Made by a program: the position numbers and the translations under genes
NCBI GenBank assembly: GCA_021432605.1
Contig: MU271146.1
Coordinates: 1,736,001 to 1,800,000 of the forward strand
Direction of reading: 5' to 3'
From: Coniochaeta sp. PMI_546
Taxonomy: Eukaryota; Ascomycota; Sordariomycetes; Coniochaetales; Coniochaetaceae
DNA length: 64,000 nt
The notes under the pieces: model-generated
Told to the model about the DNA's origin: nothing
Seen by the model: only the letters and a program-made list of their open reading frames with translations
The model's database searches: none
Shown here: positions 1 through 12,888 of the stretch, piece after piece
Numbering within the stretch: position 1 is the stretch's first letter
Layout of the letters: each line of letters begins with the position of its first letter

Positions 1-2351
1 CAACTCGTATGCAACTTTGCGGAATATCCATCTTCGCTGTCATGCCATCGCATCTTAAAAGAATGGCCTGGATACTCGTAGTCGCCGTAATGGCGCCTAG
101 CCCCCGGCGAGGATGCTTAGGCCTCGGTGTACACTGGTTGGAGCACGTCGTACCTTTTTGAGACTTCCACAGTGTACCTTATGCTGACCTTGGGTGCTAC
201 GACTCGGAGGATTGACGCATTGCGTTCGACTGTGAAGGTGAAGGGTGCATGTAACTGGCAACTCAAGCTCTAAAAGGGGACCACTTTAGCTCTCGCCGAG
301 ACTACCTACGGCGACTACCAACGACAACCCCTGTATTCTGCTCTGTCAATGTTAATACGTACTCCGTATTACGAACTACGTCACCAGCCAAGGCCAAAAG
401 CAGTATGTATAGCAGTTATTAGACATCACCACTGAGGGTTGGGCAAGGTGAAGCACCCCGGCTCGCCTGAAAAGACTGGTGCCACTGTGGTGGGTAGTCA
501 ACCGTCCCCTGCAAGCCTGGACGAGCCAAGGCAACAACAGCTTATCCAATGGGCTCGCCGAAGGCTCCGATCGAATTTGCTAGGGGGTGTGCTAGTTGAT
601 CGATGTGTGACAGAGATGCAGACACAGATTGCAGGTTCCGCATCCCTGGGGACTTTTCCACGCACGACACAACTCGCTAGCGCCATCAAGGGTGCAGCGC
701 CTCTCAGGGTCTCGATGGGCTCGGCGCCGTGCCACGTCCTGACTTGCTACTCGCCCGCGTCAAGGATCGGGTCCGGCGACATGGGCTGCGGAGGCATACC
801 CAACACGGCAACCACCTCCTTCACTATCGTTGTCATGATCAGAGTCAAGCACGAAGGTTTTCCTAGCTCCGGTCTTATTACTGCACTTTTTTTTTGTGAA
901 CTTCCGCCGGCGATGCTCAAGAGCTGATTGCTGCGTCCCGATCCATTCGCCCGCTCCAGCCATCGTACCCCTCTCTCGACTCTGCGTCGCTACAACCGAC
1001 GGCATCGCGCGGGGGTACCGGTGTCGCTCTCTGCACGCGCCATTCTTCTCGATTCGTGTTCAGAATTGGTGTCTACTTTCTTCATTATTTTTTTCCCCAA
1101 TCGCCAGACTCAAAACGTACCCTGGCCTTCTGTAGTTTCCACACCCATGTCTGACTCACATGTCACTAGGCCCTATGCCCTCATGACAAGAGATTCGCCG
1201 ATTGATTGTTGACCTACTAGCCCTATGGCTGAGGAGGTAAGGGAGTCCCGTGTACCAAATGGACGGGGGCAAGGAAAGCTGAGGTCGTGATGTAACTACG
1301 CAGTCAGGGTTGGATCGATGGAGAAAGCATCCACCACATGCCGTTCCCCATCCTTTTACTCTCATTGTTTCGGATCTTATCCTTGTCATCCTTCTATCTG
1401 AACAGGAACCCCCAGCCGGCATCCATTGTGATCCACGAAGGGCCGTCCTGGGGCTAACGAACTCGCCGAGCGGGTAGGGTCTTTCGATCGCCAACCTTTC
1501 CCCCCCACAGTCATCGAAGCCTGCATACACAAATGTATCTGGGACTTTCCCGCCATCGAAACATAGCTCAGCTGCCGCGAACAAATCGGCATGTATTCTT
1601 CATCGTGTTTCGATCTTTCCATTCGTTCTCTCCTCTATATAAGTAGTATTTGGATCCAGTCGACCCGAGGACGTGCATGACATACCATTATATAATCCCG
1701 CACCGTCCAGCATCCCTGACCATCGGAGTTTATCTTCATGATATCAGATACTACCTCGCCAGAGTCGAACAACGTGGCCCTTCCTATAAAGTTCGAGAGT
1801 CTCGCAAGAACTTGAACCGCATCATATCGGTAGACAAAAAAGCAACATAGCCTCCTCCCCTGCATATGCAAGTGTGGAAAGATCGGCTGCGGGTAAGAGG
1901 GTTAACATTTATGCTCTGAGCCCTTGATCTTCTAGAAGCATAGACGCCCCATCCGCCTGCTTGATCCGCGTTCCAACCTTTGGCCGCTGTACCAAACTTA
2001 CAGCTTGTTGGGAACGAACACCACCTCGAGGCGAACCAAGTTTGGGCAAAAGCAAAAGTGGAGGACGCCAGTTGGTCAAAGTGAGATCAGGGTGTCTCCG
2101 AGGGACCAAGAGTATTGTGTTGTTAGACACGCATGCAGAGGAATCCGCCCGAGGGCAGACGCATGGTTACTTGGCTCGTGCTATAGTAGTTGCTGCAACC
2201 CGCTCGCCCTCGCTGAGGTCGTTATTATCTCTGCCTCCTATACCCTTCTCGCGCTTCCCAGTCCCACCAAGCCATCTGACAAGTGGGAAATCTGCCCCGG
2301 TATACTTTCTCGGGTCCTAACGGAAGGCGGGACGAACTCTGCCCAAGAAAA
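1..2351. other. Intergenic stretch, no recognisable gene
   Basis: Several open frames of 60-160 codons cross this stretch on both strands, but their translations are compositionally random, overlap each other and show no family motif, so none is called. A good TATA-like element, TATATAAG, lies at 1636-1643 on the plus strand, about 700 bp before the first coding exon at 2352. It could mark the promoter of that gene or of an unseen transcript. Nothing else is recognised. Confidence 0.5.
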
Positions 2352-3373
2352 ATGGCATATCTCCGGCCGGGGGGTGCGTCCTTCCAGCAGGCACAGGTAC
2401 GTCTGATCTCTCAATTTCTCCCCCTTTGCAAACATATATGTCGGACCAACCCTGGCCGGGAAAACCTTCGCGCCTTTTAGAGTTGACAGGTTGACTCGTG
2501 ATCGTGGTGCAGCACTATGCTCCAGCAGCGGCGGCAAAAGCTTACTCTGTTTCTCCTCCTGTGCAGCCCTTCCTAGACGCCCAATTCGACATATTCGAGT
2601 GGCATACGCACTTCCAGTCGTGTGTCCGCTACTTCCTCGACCATGCACAGTACAACGGCCCCGTCCAGGCGCTCGCCGCCTTTGTCAACATCCGGTTACC
2701 TTTCCAGAAACCCAACCCTGTCCTGTCGTCACGCTCAGCAGGCACCCCGCCGCCGCCGCCGGGAGCCGGTCACCCGGGCGCAGTTGGCGGAGGAGTAGGT
2801 GCGGCCGGGGTCGGTGGTGGATTCGGAGGCCAGTCGTCGTCGTCGGCATCCTCCTCGTCCGGCCGGGGAGGGGTCTCGGCGAGGGCAGACCTGCCTGTCG
2901 GACACGGCCACCACCCCCACCACCCCCCATCACCGCAGCTGCCGCCGCACGTAACGCTGCTCCCATACATACGCCGGCTCGTGGCGACGGGCTTCGACTA
3001 CCCGGCCGTGCTGCACGGGTTCTTCGGCGACGACTGGCTGACGGGCATCGGGCCGCTCCACGAGCAGGAGCGGCGGAACTACCTCTTCGCGGCCAAGAGC
3101 GACACGTGGCTGACGGTCAAGGCCGCGTACGACATGGGCGAGGAGCAGTCGATTCCGTTCCTCCGGCCGCTGCAGAACGTCACCGAGAAGGAGATCGTGG
3201 GCGCCGAGGTCAGCTGGAGCGAGTGGCTTGCCATGCAGGACTGGATGCTTGGTCCCAGGGAGCCGGTGGCCCAGGGGCCGGGTGGTAGTCACTATGGTAT
3301 GGGCGGCAGTGGCGGGGGTGCCGGAAGCAGTCATGGCCATGGAAGAGTCAGGGTCAAGAATGAGGAGGATTGA
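2352..3373 (+). CDS. Conserved fungal protein of unknown function (two exons)
   Basis: Exon 1 is 2352-2396, encoding 15 residues beginning MAYLRPGG. A GTACGT donor at 2397 and a GTGCAG acceptor ending at 2512 define an intron of 116 nt. Exon 2 is 2513-3373, giving about 301 residues. The frame cannot run straight in from upstream because a TGA lies at 2492, so the intron is needed. Two ordered blocks are visible: an N-terminal one containing FDIFEWHTHFQSC and a C-terminal one containing GFFGDDWLTG and SEWLAMQDWMLG. They are separated by a Gly/Ser/His-rich low-complexity linker. I recall similar fungal proteins annotated only as hypothetical and assign no function. There is no signal peptide or membrane span. 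Confidence is high that it is a gene and low for any role. Confidence 0.75.
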
Positions 3374-4817
3374 TGACCTGGATATTTTATATTGGTGTTG
3401 TGTGCACTGTTGGTTAGGGAACAGGTAGTCTGGTCTCGAACCGGTTACCAAAACAGCATGGGTTTCCACGCCTCGGGGTCGAAAATCTGCACATTTCTTC
3501 TTCGTCTTTCTTGTTTACTAGGGAGGATCGTGTTCTAGAACGGGAAATGGGATAGAGCCATGTCTCGGAAGATGACATATTGGGCTGGGATGACAATGGA
3601 GTATGGACGGGATATGCATTCGGCGGAGACTTTCAGCGCCATCATGACATCGATGAACGGCAGGGTATGACAAAGGAAGAAAGGAGCACGAACGACGGCT
3701 CGTCTGCTGGCACAGGAAGTCAGCGACCCCTGGTGTCGGATCTTGTAACACTATGTAATTTACTTTGAGGTTTATTGGTGCGTCCCTCTTTGTCTCCCAC
3801 TGTGTAACCTCTATGTCTTGGTCGGAGTTCGTCGTACGGACAAGGACAAACCATGGCTGCGGTATACTGCTGTTACTAATGACATCGCACGGCATAAGGT
3901 ATAGAGACGAAAGTCAAAGCCACCGAGCTGGCCTGTCCGACCTTTCTCTCTGTCGCTCAATGCAGGAGAAGAGACAGAATGTGTGAGAGGCGTTCAGTGA
4001 AAGGACATGCCATCTACAGTCGCTGATGTTACTAAGACTGCAGTGGAAAACGAAGACTTGATAGACAACTCCGCTACAAATCATCCAATCAACGATCTTA
4101 CAATGCTAGCTCTTGACGATTGACAAAAAAAAGTGACATATCACACCGTACCGACGCGAAAAGGGAGCACGGCAATTCTCGTTTTAAGCTCGAGGAATCT
4201 CAAAAGGGTGTTAAGATCGCCGATATTTCAGCTGGGTTCTGCTTCTTCCTGACGCTTGGCCCAAGCTCCCAGCAAGGCATCATGTATACGTGTAGCACTG
4301 TACCAGTCGTGCTAAGTGGCAGGTACCTAGTGCCGGCAATTAGTGGATCTGGCGCTATAGATGGAGCTCAGAGGCCTGCGCGCAGGGCTTATGACAGGTA
4401 CCAAGGTACTGGGCACACCGTGGTAAGGGGACGCGATCTGCAGCCGCGCACCGGCCACGGACACCACCATCGTCGGCTTGAACCGAGCATCACTAGCCAC
4501 CCAGTCCGACGTCTCTCATCAACTTCAGTGACACTACCTTCTACAAGCTGAACCTCCACTTCGCCTGCCACTCGATCAAGAATCGCTACTCCGATTGTTT
4601 CCCTTACACCGCTTCATGTCCCATTGTACTCATTAGGAACACTTGGAAACACATCACCATCATCGCGCTCCAACATTCGGACGCACTCTCGAGCAGCAAC
4701 ATCCAGAGCTTCGTGCCCCTCGACGACTTCCTCCACTAACATAGCTACGCGACTCACACCTCCTGGACAGACACTACATGGCTACATCGTGGTCCAGTCT
4801 AAGTGCTCACAGCAGCT
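3374..4817. other. Intergenic stretch upstream of the Mediator subunit 5 gene
   Basis: This stretch holds the 3' flank of the preceding gene and the promoter of the next one. Short open frames here have no protein-like composition. The palindrome AGGTACCT occurs at 4321-4328, with a partial copy at 4396-4402. Similar elements recur between genes across the window. No RNA gene is seen. Confidence 0.5.
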
Positions 4818-7800
4818 ATGAATGCTCACGGCACTGATGCGCTGCGACTGTGGCGGCAGTTTCTCTCGCAAGCCTTGGTCAAGAGGTTAGATCCCGCCAA
4901 TTTCGCAGCACTCGTGCCACTGCAGCAATCACGGTCGCCATTATCACCTACACTCATAGCGGACCTGCTGCTCCGACCGGACGCCAAGAACAACTACGCC
5001 CCAGACCCCCTCGTACCGGGATACGTCGACGTCCTCCTCAAGCAGCACCTCGTTAGCCCGGCAGCGGTGCTCTTTGCGCTTGCTAAGTACTCGTCAATAC
5101 GCCCACAAGCAGGTCAGAATGAGGAAGAAAACACAAATCGAGGGGATGGCAACAAGAAGTCAGAAAAGCGGTCAATACGCTGGGCCAACTCCTACACGAT
5201 AGAGCAGGTCATATTCCTGCGTCTAGCAAAGGCCGTTAAGCAGGACAATGCAGTCAGGCATATGAAGGACGCGGTCGACATGGTCAAGGTCCTAATCAGG
5301 TGGATGTCTCTCTTCAGCGATATGTCGGCTGCGTTCGACGCGGATGTCATGGGGGCGCTGCATCGCAGCAACATCAAGCTCGAGCTGGAATGCTCGAGGG
5401 CGGCATTCGTTCTGTTGCTCTCGAGCGTATGCGAGAACCCTACTGTCCTGACGGCCTTGAGCGGCACGTCTGCTAAAGGTACCGATGCTGTTGCTCGAGG
5501 TGCTGCTAGCCCTTTCGTTGATCTTTGTCGCTAACGTGTCGCAAGGAGGTCGCAAACAACTATCAGACGGCCTTGCCAAATTCATAGCGACTCTGCAGCC
5601 GGCCGAGATACCAGCCCAACTCGACATGTTCCGAACACAAACCCTGGCCTCATTCGAGCCCGTCGACAAGCAGAAGGAAGCTGCGGAAGCCCAGGCTTAC
5701 GAGGTGTTTGACCAAACTGTTGGTCTAGACAGCTTCCAGGTTCGCGAGCTGCCGATCGACAACACCAGAGCAGGACTCTATATATACCTCAACGCCGCTG
5801 TGAGTGCAGCATACTAAATCTGGACCTCTCTCGATGGCCAAACGCTTACGTCCAACAGCTCGTCGGCCGACCACTAATTGACGATACCGCGCTCCTCACC
5901 TACCTACACAACCGATATCAGGTGAGCCTAGCCTCTCGAGTCTGATGCGCTCTATCTACTGACTGGATTAAGGGCGACCTGCAAACAACCGCCATCCACT
6001 TGATACTCGCATCGTTCGACGTCCTCGCCAACGCCGTTTTCCGCAACGAAGGGCTGAAGTCGGGCCAGCTTCTGCGCTCGTATCTCATCAACAAAGTGCC
6101 GCTCGTGCTTGCCTCTTTCGCGAATTCTTCCTCCATATACCCTTTTAATTCCGAGTTCTGTATTACGCAAGCACTCAGCCAAGTGGATATCAATGTATTC
6201 CCCAACCTGTCCAACATGTTTGATATCTCGAACACGCCCAACAAATGGACCGAGAATGTACGCCAAGACTTCTTTTTCGCCTGTCTTCTTCACGGCCTGG
6301 TGTCGGAATCGTCCCGCGAGACGGTCTTGGGCGACATCACATTCCAGGAGCTCCCGAGCGGAGGGCGTTATGCAAAGGACGTTCTGGTGCAACAGTGCCT
6401 CCAGAATCCGGAAAGGATAAAGCAGTTGATGGGCGAGATAGATGCCATGGAAGGCAATGCTGGAGCTGTCTGTCAGGCTCTTGCGGAGGTCCGTTTCCCT
6501 CTCCCTCCATCTCCATCAGTGTGTTTTGAGGCCATGCACTTACCCTCGCTAGGTTTTTGTTCAACTCTGTCACAACAAGGAGACGATGTCCCTCAAACAG
6601 TGGTGTGGCCAGCTGGCTCGGAAGCCGCAGTCATTGGACATCCTCCTGCTGTTCAACAAGCCGGAGCTAATATTCCAACCTCTGTGCGAGCTGCTCGACA
6701 ACTGGAGATACGATGAGGATCGCGAGGACCAGGGAGAGTACCAGCTGGTCTACGAGGAGTTCAGCAGCATATTGCTCATCTTTCAGGCTCTTGCGTACCG
6801 ATATGGCCTCTCGGCCGCAGATCTGAAAATCCATTCGCCTGACTCATTCGTGGGGAAGCTGCTCAGCAAGACGCACCACGCTCGGCATCTGGACGACCTC
6901 AGCGACCAAGAGAAGGCCCAGATCGGCGGCTGGGTGCATGGTCTCTTTGACTCGGACGTCAGCGGCCTCGGCGATGAGCTGATGTCTTCCTGTTCGCCAC
7001 AGGACTTCTACCTGCTCATTCCTACACTATTCCAGCAGATAGTCCTGGCCTTCAGCGCTGGTATTCTTACAGAAGAGATGCTGAAGGGTGGTCTCGAGTG
7101 TAAGTGATCGTGAAACTGCCAAAGCTCACCTCTTCCGATTAGAGACTGACACCAGAAACAGATCTCGTCGAGCCATTCCTGCTGCCATCACTCATCCCGG
7201 CGCTGCTGTATCTCTGTACCCATCTTTGGGCCGACCAACGAGAACAACAGAAGGCTGTTATCCGGATCCTGCAGCTCATTATACTGCCTAACTCCATCTC
7301 CAACGAAGAGGCTTCGGGTATGCTATCGACGGTACTAACTATTGTGGCGGTGCCTCTTGAGGGGGCCCTCCGTTCGTACCTCAAACAGGATCCGAGCAAC
7401 CAGGACATCGAGCCTCTGCTCCGCGCTCTCAGGGAGAACATACCCCTTTCACGACGAACGGGGGGAGCAGAGCACAACGATCTCGAAACGTGGTGCAGCA
7501 CAGGCGGTGGCAACCTCACTGCCATGGTACGCCACGTGATGCAGAACCTCATCCAGTGGTGTCAACACTCCACTCTCAACGGCATGCCACCGTCGTATAC
7601 CCACAGACAGATGATAGTAGCCACCAGGATGGTGGGAGCACATGGCGTGCTGTCTACCATACTCGAAGAGCTCAAGCAGCAGACGGAGGCCGGGAACGGC
7701 AGCATCGCATACGACATCGCGACGGCCCTCGTGTGCGCACCAGACGTCACCAACGAAGCCAGCCTGCTGCAGTCCCGGCCCATGGCGCTGCTGGACGAGT

Positions 7801-8243
7801 CCGGGCAGGTGCCGGCGCAGCTGCAGCGGCGCATCCCGCTCCGGACGGCGCTGAAGCACACGGCGGAGAACTGGAACAAGATACAGAAATCCGACCCGTC
7901 GATGGCCGAGGTCGTGGTGCGCCTCTACCGGCGCGTGGAGGCGCAGATGGCCCTGCCGGAGCCGCAGCCCATGCTCGAGTCGAATCTCGGGCTGGAGGTC
8001 GGGAACGGGTCGCTGAACGACGCGATAGCGGCGGCGGCGGCTGCGGCGGCGGATAACGGGGGGGATGGGTTGACGCTCGACACGTCGGTGGACCTGGGAC
8101 TGGGAGGGGGCGGCGACCTGGGCCTCACGTCGGCGGCGAACTCTGCGGGGGGGTTGGATCTTACAGAGCAGGATATCTTTGGGAATTTGGGTGATGCGGG
8201 GGATTTTAACCTTAGTTGGGGGGCGGACATGGATCTTGGGTAG
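4818..8243 (+). CDS. NUT1: Mediator of RNA polymerase II transcription subunit 5 (Med5/Nut1)
   Basis: Six exons are read: 4818-5478, 5546-5799, 5859-5921, 5973-6488, 6553-7099 and 7162-8243, joining to about 1040 residues, the usual size for fungal Med5. All junctions keep frame, and the introns are 51-67 nt. The start MNAHGTDALRLW is the first ATG of the frame, followed by a helical block with LLLRPDAKNNYAPDPLVPGY, which matches my recollection of Med5 N termini. Most of the chain looks alpha-helical without catalytic motifs. The tail is Ala/Gly/Asp-rich and ends in ADMDLG. In the family, Med5 sits in the Mediator tail module and relays activators to RNA polymerase II in the nucleus. The assignment rests on overall similarity and is fairly secure. 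Confidence 0.85.
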
Positions 8244-9846
8244 TTAGACTGGTCTACGTTGTCAGTTTTGACCAGAGCGAGCATCGACGGCCTTGGGAGT
8301 CAGGTCAATGATAGATGAAGTTTACATCTACAGGAGTTCACATTAAGGCTATGAGAGCAGGCTTAGAGGGGGGCTGTCCACATTGAAGGCCGGTACTGCG
8401 AGAGAGGTTGGGAAACGGCTCTTTCCGCCGGCCGGGGGTTTATTCGGCCGAGATTTATCCACAGGGCCAGCAAACGGAGAGGAGTCTGAGGAGGAGTTGG
8501 AGATGGTCGGAGCCCGGCCCCGCTGTTTCTATATTTAAGCCCACTTAGCACGATTTTGACCGCCTGAGCTCTGATGAGCTTTCTCCCCAACAAGGCCCTA
8601 CACGTACCTATCGCAGTACAGCAAGGGTTGCACTTGCACAGAGAGAGACTGAGAGAGAGAGCTTGTGTGGATCATTGCACAATACGACTCCATCGGATCC
8701 TCCTCCTCTGCTCGCACTGAGAGCCCAATGTAGACGACGGTAGCCGCACTGGCCGAGGTTTAATTGAGAAATATTCTACTATCTTCTCATCTGTCTCTCT
8801 GAGTCTGACTTAATGCTTCTTCTCCTTTGCGTTCATGTCGATGGACAAAGTCCTCCACGACCACAAAGGTCCAAATAGACTCTGAAGATTGGGAGATCGG
8901 GAATGCCTTCTCTTCAGATCAAATGCCGGATTGTTTGACCGACCAGGAGTCCAGGACACACAGCCACAAGCACCACATCGAGGCTGGGAGAAAACACATT
9001 TCTGCGCGATGGAACTGGTCAGGCTGGTCTCGTTTCTCGTCGTCCACTCAGTCGGTCGCTCAAGGCAGGGGTCTCTGCAGCCGGTGTTGTGCAATTGGTC
9101 CGTCGAGGCATCGGGTTCCCTGGGCTGTGCGCCCAGCTGAAAGCCATCTTTTCCCTTTCAAGCTTAATGTACCAATATTACTTGCGGCTCCCCCCCACCT
9201 CACCACTGCTCATTCGATGGTGCTCGCCAGGGGTCCTCGACATTTCTCGCTTGTTTTCTCTCTGTCAGAGTCGGGAAACATCGACCCCGACTCCCAAGAG
9301 CCTGGTGTCGATCCTGTTCGTGGCTTCGATATCGGAGATCTGCCAAGGCCTGCTCAAGCCTCAGAGAAGCGTTTGGACAGTTCCAGCTGCACATTATGGC
9401 CATTGTTCATCAAGTAGGGGCAGGGGCTACTGGTATGTCTACACGTGTAGAAGATACTCGGGCATCAAGTATGGTTGGTGAAGCTGCTCGGGGGCGGTGC
9501 GACATGTTCTTTCAACGGTTGAACGGCTTCTGCAGGCCCCTTGGCGTACTGCATTCCATCCGTACAAGCCTCGCTGGAGTTCGCTTCACACCACACTAGT
9601 CTAGAACCCCCCCGGCCATGCCCAATGAAAGGCGTAGGTGGTCCACGTTAATCTCTCCGAGCTTCCTTCAGCTCGAGCTCGGGGGGTTGAGCCGCAGATG
9701 GTTCAAATGCCCACCTGTTCCCCCCCCCCGAGCCCGGCTCTTGGCTTCTCTCCTGTGACTTGATTTTCCATCTGGTGGCTTGCTTGCCATTGAGGAACGT
9801 AGTCGAGCTCCGGATCCAGAGTGAAGACGAAAGTATTCCCCAAAAT
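8244..9846. other. Intergenic stretch with GA-rich tract
   Basis: A purine-rich tract of GAGA repeats lies near 8640-8662 and a run of nine C near 9720. TATA-like ATATTTAAG occurs near 8529. The longest open frame, about 196 codons from 8827, has no recognisable composition and is probably chance. The 3' half is likely the leader and promoter of the surface protein that starts at 9847. Confidence 0.45.
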
Positions 9847-11342
9847 ATGAAGAGCACATATGCCTTGGTGGTCCTAGGCGGCGTCCTATCCGGCGTCGAG
9901 TCCAAACTTGTAAGATGGGCCAACGACAAGCGCGACGCCGACTGGCGACCTGCGCAGGCGACGGTTGCCATTGATCAGTTGCTTCACGGCATGAGCCCGA
10001 AGCCGACACAGGCACCCCGGGCCCCTGGCGCAGCTCCAGATCTGAGCTTGGACAAGCGAGCAACATCCAATACTGAATCAAACGATAATACATGTGCCTA
10101 TGTCAGCGGTATAGCTGGTGAGTCATTGACCTCATCTCCATCCCAAGTACCAACCTCTGCTGACTTTCACACAGCCTCCTCATTATACTGCGATGCCGAC
10201 CAAGCATGTGTATACAACTCGATATATTCGGCCATTGGCTGCTGCTCCCACGCTATCCTGTCTGCCACTAGCAACGGCACTTCCCAGACTGCCTCTGGCG
10301 GCAGTACTTCGAGATCATGCCCTGTGTGGACCACGTGCTACGATAGCACCGAGTCAGCGAGCTACACGACTGACAATGGTTTGACGGTGTACTGGTATGT
10401 AAATTAACTCGAGGAAAATCGGGGTCACCTGGATACTGACCCCATGGCAGTGGACAATCATCTTACCCGACTTGCATCAAGCATGTCTACAAAGATCCCG
10501 TCTGGACCGGATACACGCTCTGGGGATGCGCCCGGTCGGCGCGGTCCGACGAAGTCTACTACACTCCAACGGTACTCACCTCTACATCGTCCACGAGCTC
10601 CTCCACAACGAGCTCTTCGTCGACTTCCAGCACCTCCACCACCAGTTCCGGAACCACCACCTCGACAGCCGACCCGTCGACCTCGACGAGCGCAGCGCCC
10701 GTCTCGGGCGGCTCCAAGTCAACCCCCGTCGGTCCCATCGTCGGAGGAGTGGTAGGCGGCGTCGCAGGCCTCGGCCTGATCGGCCTGGCGCTCTTCTTCA
10801 TCCTCCGCAGGAAGAAGTCAGGAGACGCACCACCGGCAGCCGCTGGCCCGACCTCGCCCGGCCAAGGTCCTCCTCCCCCACCGGGACCGCCAGGCGGCTA
10901 CTACGACCCGAACCAACCACAGATGGCGCAGCAGCAGCAGCAAGGCCAGTACGGCTACGGAGCCGCGGGCTTCGCCCCCGTGGACCCGCGCGCCAGCATC
11001 GCCAAGCCGCCCTACGCCGTGCAGCAGACCGAGTACAACCCGGCCTTCTCCCCGCCCGGCAGCCCGCCGCCCGGAAGCCCCGCGCCGACGTACAACGGGG
11101 CTCCGGGGGCGACTCCGCCTCCCGGCGCGTACGGGGGCCAGCCTGTGTCGCCTGACAGCACGGGTTATGGCCAGCAGCAGCAGCCGTACCAGGCGACGCA
11201 GTATAACCAGTACCAGAACCAGGGCCCGCCTCAGCAGGCGCAGCCGTACGGCCACCAGCAGCCCGGGGCACAGCCGACGCACTACGCTGCTGAGCTGCCG
11301 ACTCAGAGGGGCGATGGGGAGGTGCGCGAGTTGGCTGGTTAG
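9847..11342 (+). CDS. Single-span surface protein with Ser/Thr-rich ectodomain and Pro/Gln-rich tail
   Basis: Exons are 9847-10117, 10175-10394 and 10451-11342, joined through a GTGAGT intron of 57 nt and a GTATGT intron of 56 nt to give about 460 residues. The N terminus (MKSTYALVVLGGVLSGVES) reads as a signal peptide. A Cys-containing ectodomain follows (CDADQACVY, IGCC, WTTCYD, TLWGCA), then a Ser/Thr stalk typical of O-mannosylated cell-wall proteins. One transmembrane helix lies at about residues 258-283 and stops at RRKK. The cytoplasmic tail is rich in Pro, Gly, Gln and Tyr. This layout resembles fungal wall-stress sensors of the Wsc/Mid2 type, but I do not see a clear WSC domain. The surface-sensor role is therefore inferred from architecture only. 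The first intron is a multiple of three without a stop. Confidence 0.8.
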
Positions 11343-12888
11343 AAGAAGGGGGAGGAGAGGGTACGGGGGTTAGAGGAGTGGACGCGAGGGGAGGAATATC
11401 CGGGTACATTTGGGGCTACATGTTTGAAGTTATACCTTGCAATGCATATTTGGGATGATTTGTATATAGAACAGAACACTTTTTGTTTCTGGGTTGGGAT
11501 GTGATTCCGACTGAAAGTTTGGGTTGCTATGATCTCATCGACGTGGGTTTTTGTGCTCATACTGCGTATATCATGACTACAGTATTGGGTACGTACGTAT
11601 ATCAATATCAGGGCGGTGATATTGTTTTTGCTATATCATCCCCTACCTAGGTAATAATAGACTTCTCATCTTCAAGCCACAATAGATAAGAGAAAAACCT
11701 TGAATTCGGGACTTGGATGGCAGCACTGGCAGGTCACGGTGGGGTTTTTCAGCTGGACAAGAGCATCACAATCACAGGGAAGGAGCAACGTGAATCAGCA
11801 AATGGGGGCAGGTGGGGTACCTTAGGTATCTGGCAGGTGGCAGGTGGCAGGCTGGCAGCCTTGAGGACCCACCGGCGTTGCTGGGGAGAACTTTGGAACT
11901 TGATTCGGCGCATCTTGGCTTTGGACTGGCTTGGTGGGTTATGGCGTGTTCCCCCTCTGTACAGTGTAGATTTGTTGGAGCTTCCCTGCTTTGTTCTCGT
12001 CATGCATTTGTTTATGTCTGATCTCATCGACAGTCCGTCATTGGACCAATTCCGCCGTGTTATTCGACAAGTTCAACTGCACCTATGCCGCAGTATACGT
12101 ACACTTGAGAGCTGAGGAAGCTTCGGAGGGTCGCACAAGTACACCACCATTCTTTGAATTGTCAAACTTCCACCCGGCCTGTCCGCAGCAGCAGCAACTT
12201 GTTGGGAGACTCAATTCCATTTCTCGAGCTCGTCTCTCTGTGTCTCTCTGGCTTGGCCAAAGGTGTTTGGTCACATTGCCAAATCCACAGTAAACAACGA
12301 CTACTGTCTAGACTGCAAACCACCTTTTCTGCATACTTCCATTCTCGTGTACAGCACTTTCGCAAAAGCGTTACATTGCTGTGCGTCTGTCCGTCTGTCT
12401 GTCATCGATGTCTTGCATCCACATGATCTCACTCCAACCTCCGATCTTTCCGATTCGCACCCGTCGTAGGTGATCACATCGAAGCATGTGACTCTTGTAG
12501 AGAGAGAAGAGAGAGAGGTAAGAAAAGTGTCCTATTTGTGTCAGCAATACCACAAGCCACACACAGTACAGTAGAGGTAGTCAAGTCTAGCCTTCCTTCT
12601 ACTCCCATGTTTGTTGACTTCCAATCATGCTTGGAAGCTGACAAGCACCTGCGTCGCACCCTACGCTATTCTCCTCCCTCAGACGTGTGTTTTCTTCCCT
12701 TCACTGCCATCTCATCATGGACCTGTGATCTTCTATCGAGCTCATGCTGCGAGAGCTGGTTCCATATCTTGCGACATCTCGAATGATCGTCCCGTCAATG
12801 AAGATCACATGGAACATGCAGATCACCTCTGGAATGTCATGACCACCCCTACTAACCAGTCTACCCTCCGCGCAACAGACACCAAACA
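11343..12888. other. Intergenic stretch and likely long leader of the Rho GEF gene
   Basis: Features visible are the palindrome TACCTAGGTA at 11644-11653, GGTACCTTAGGTATC at 11816-11830, a small GGCAGGT tandem repeat near 11831-11855, a TGTC-rich tract near 12385-12402 and a GAGA tract near 12500-12517. Open frames here are short, mutually overlapping and not protein-like. The stretch between two plus-strand genes probably supplies the 3' end of one and the promoter and leader of the next. Confidence 0.45.

Noticed and set aside
3428-3448. tRNA B-box-like string on the minus strand (GGTTCGAGACC)
   Set aside because: No T-stem, anticodon arm or acceptor stem can be built around it.
8827-9417. 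Open frame of about 196 codons before the surface-protein gene
   Set aside because: Composition is random and no domain or family pattern is seen; it probably lies in leader or promoter sequence.
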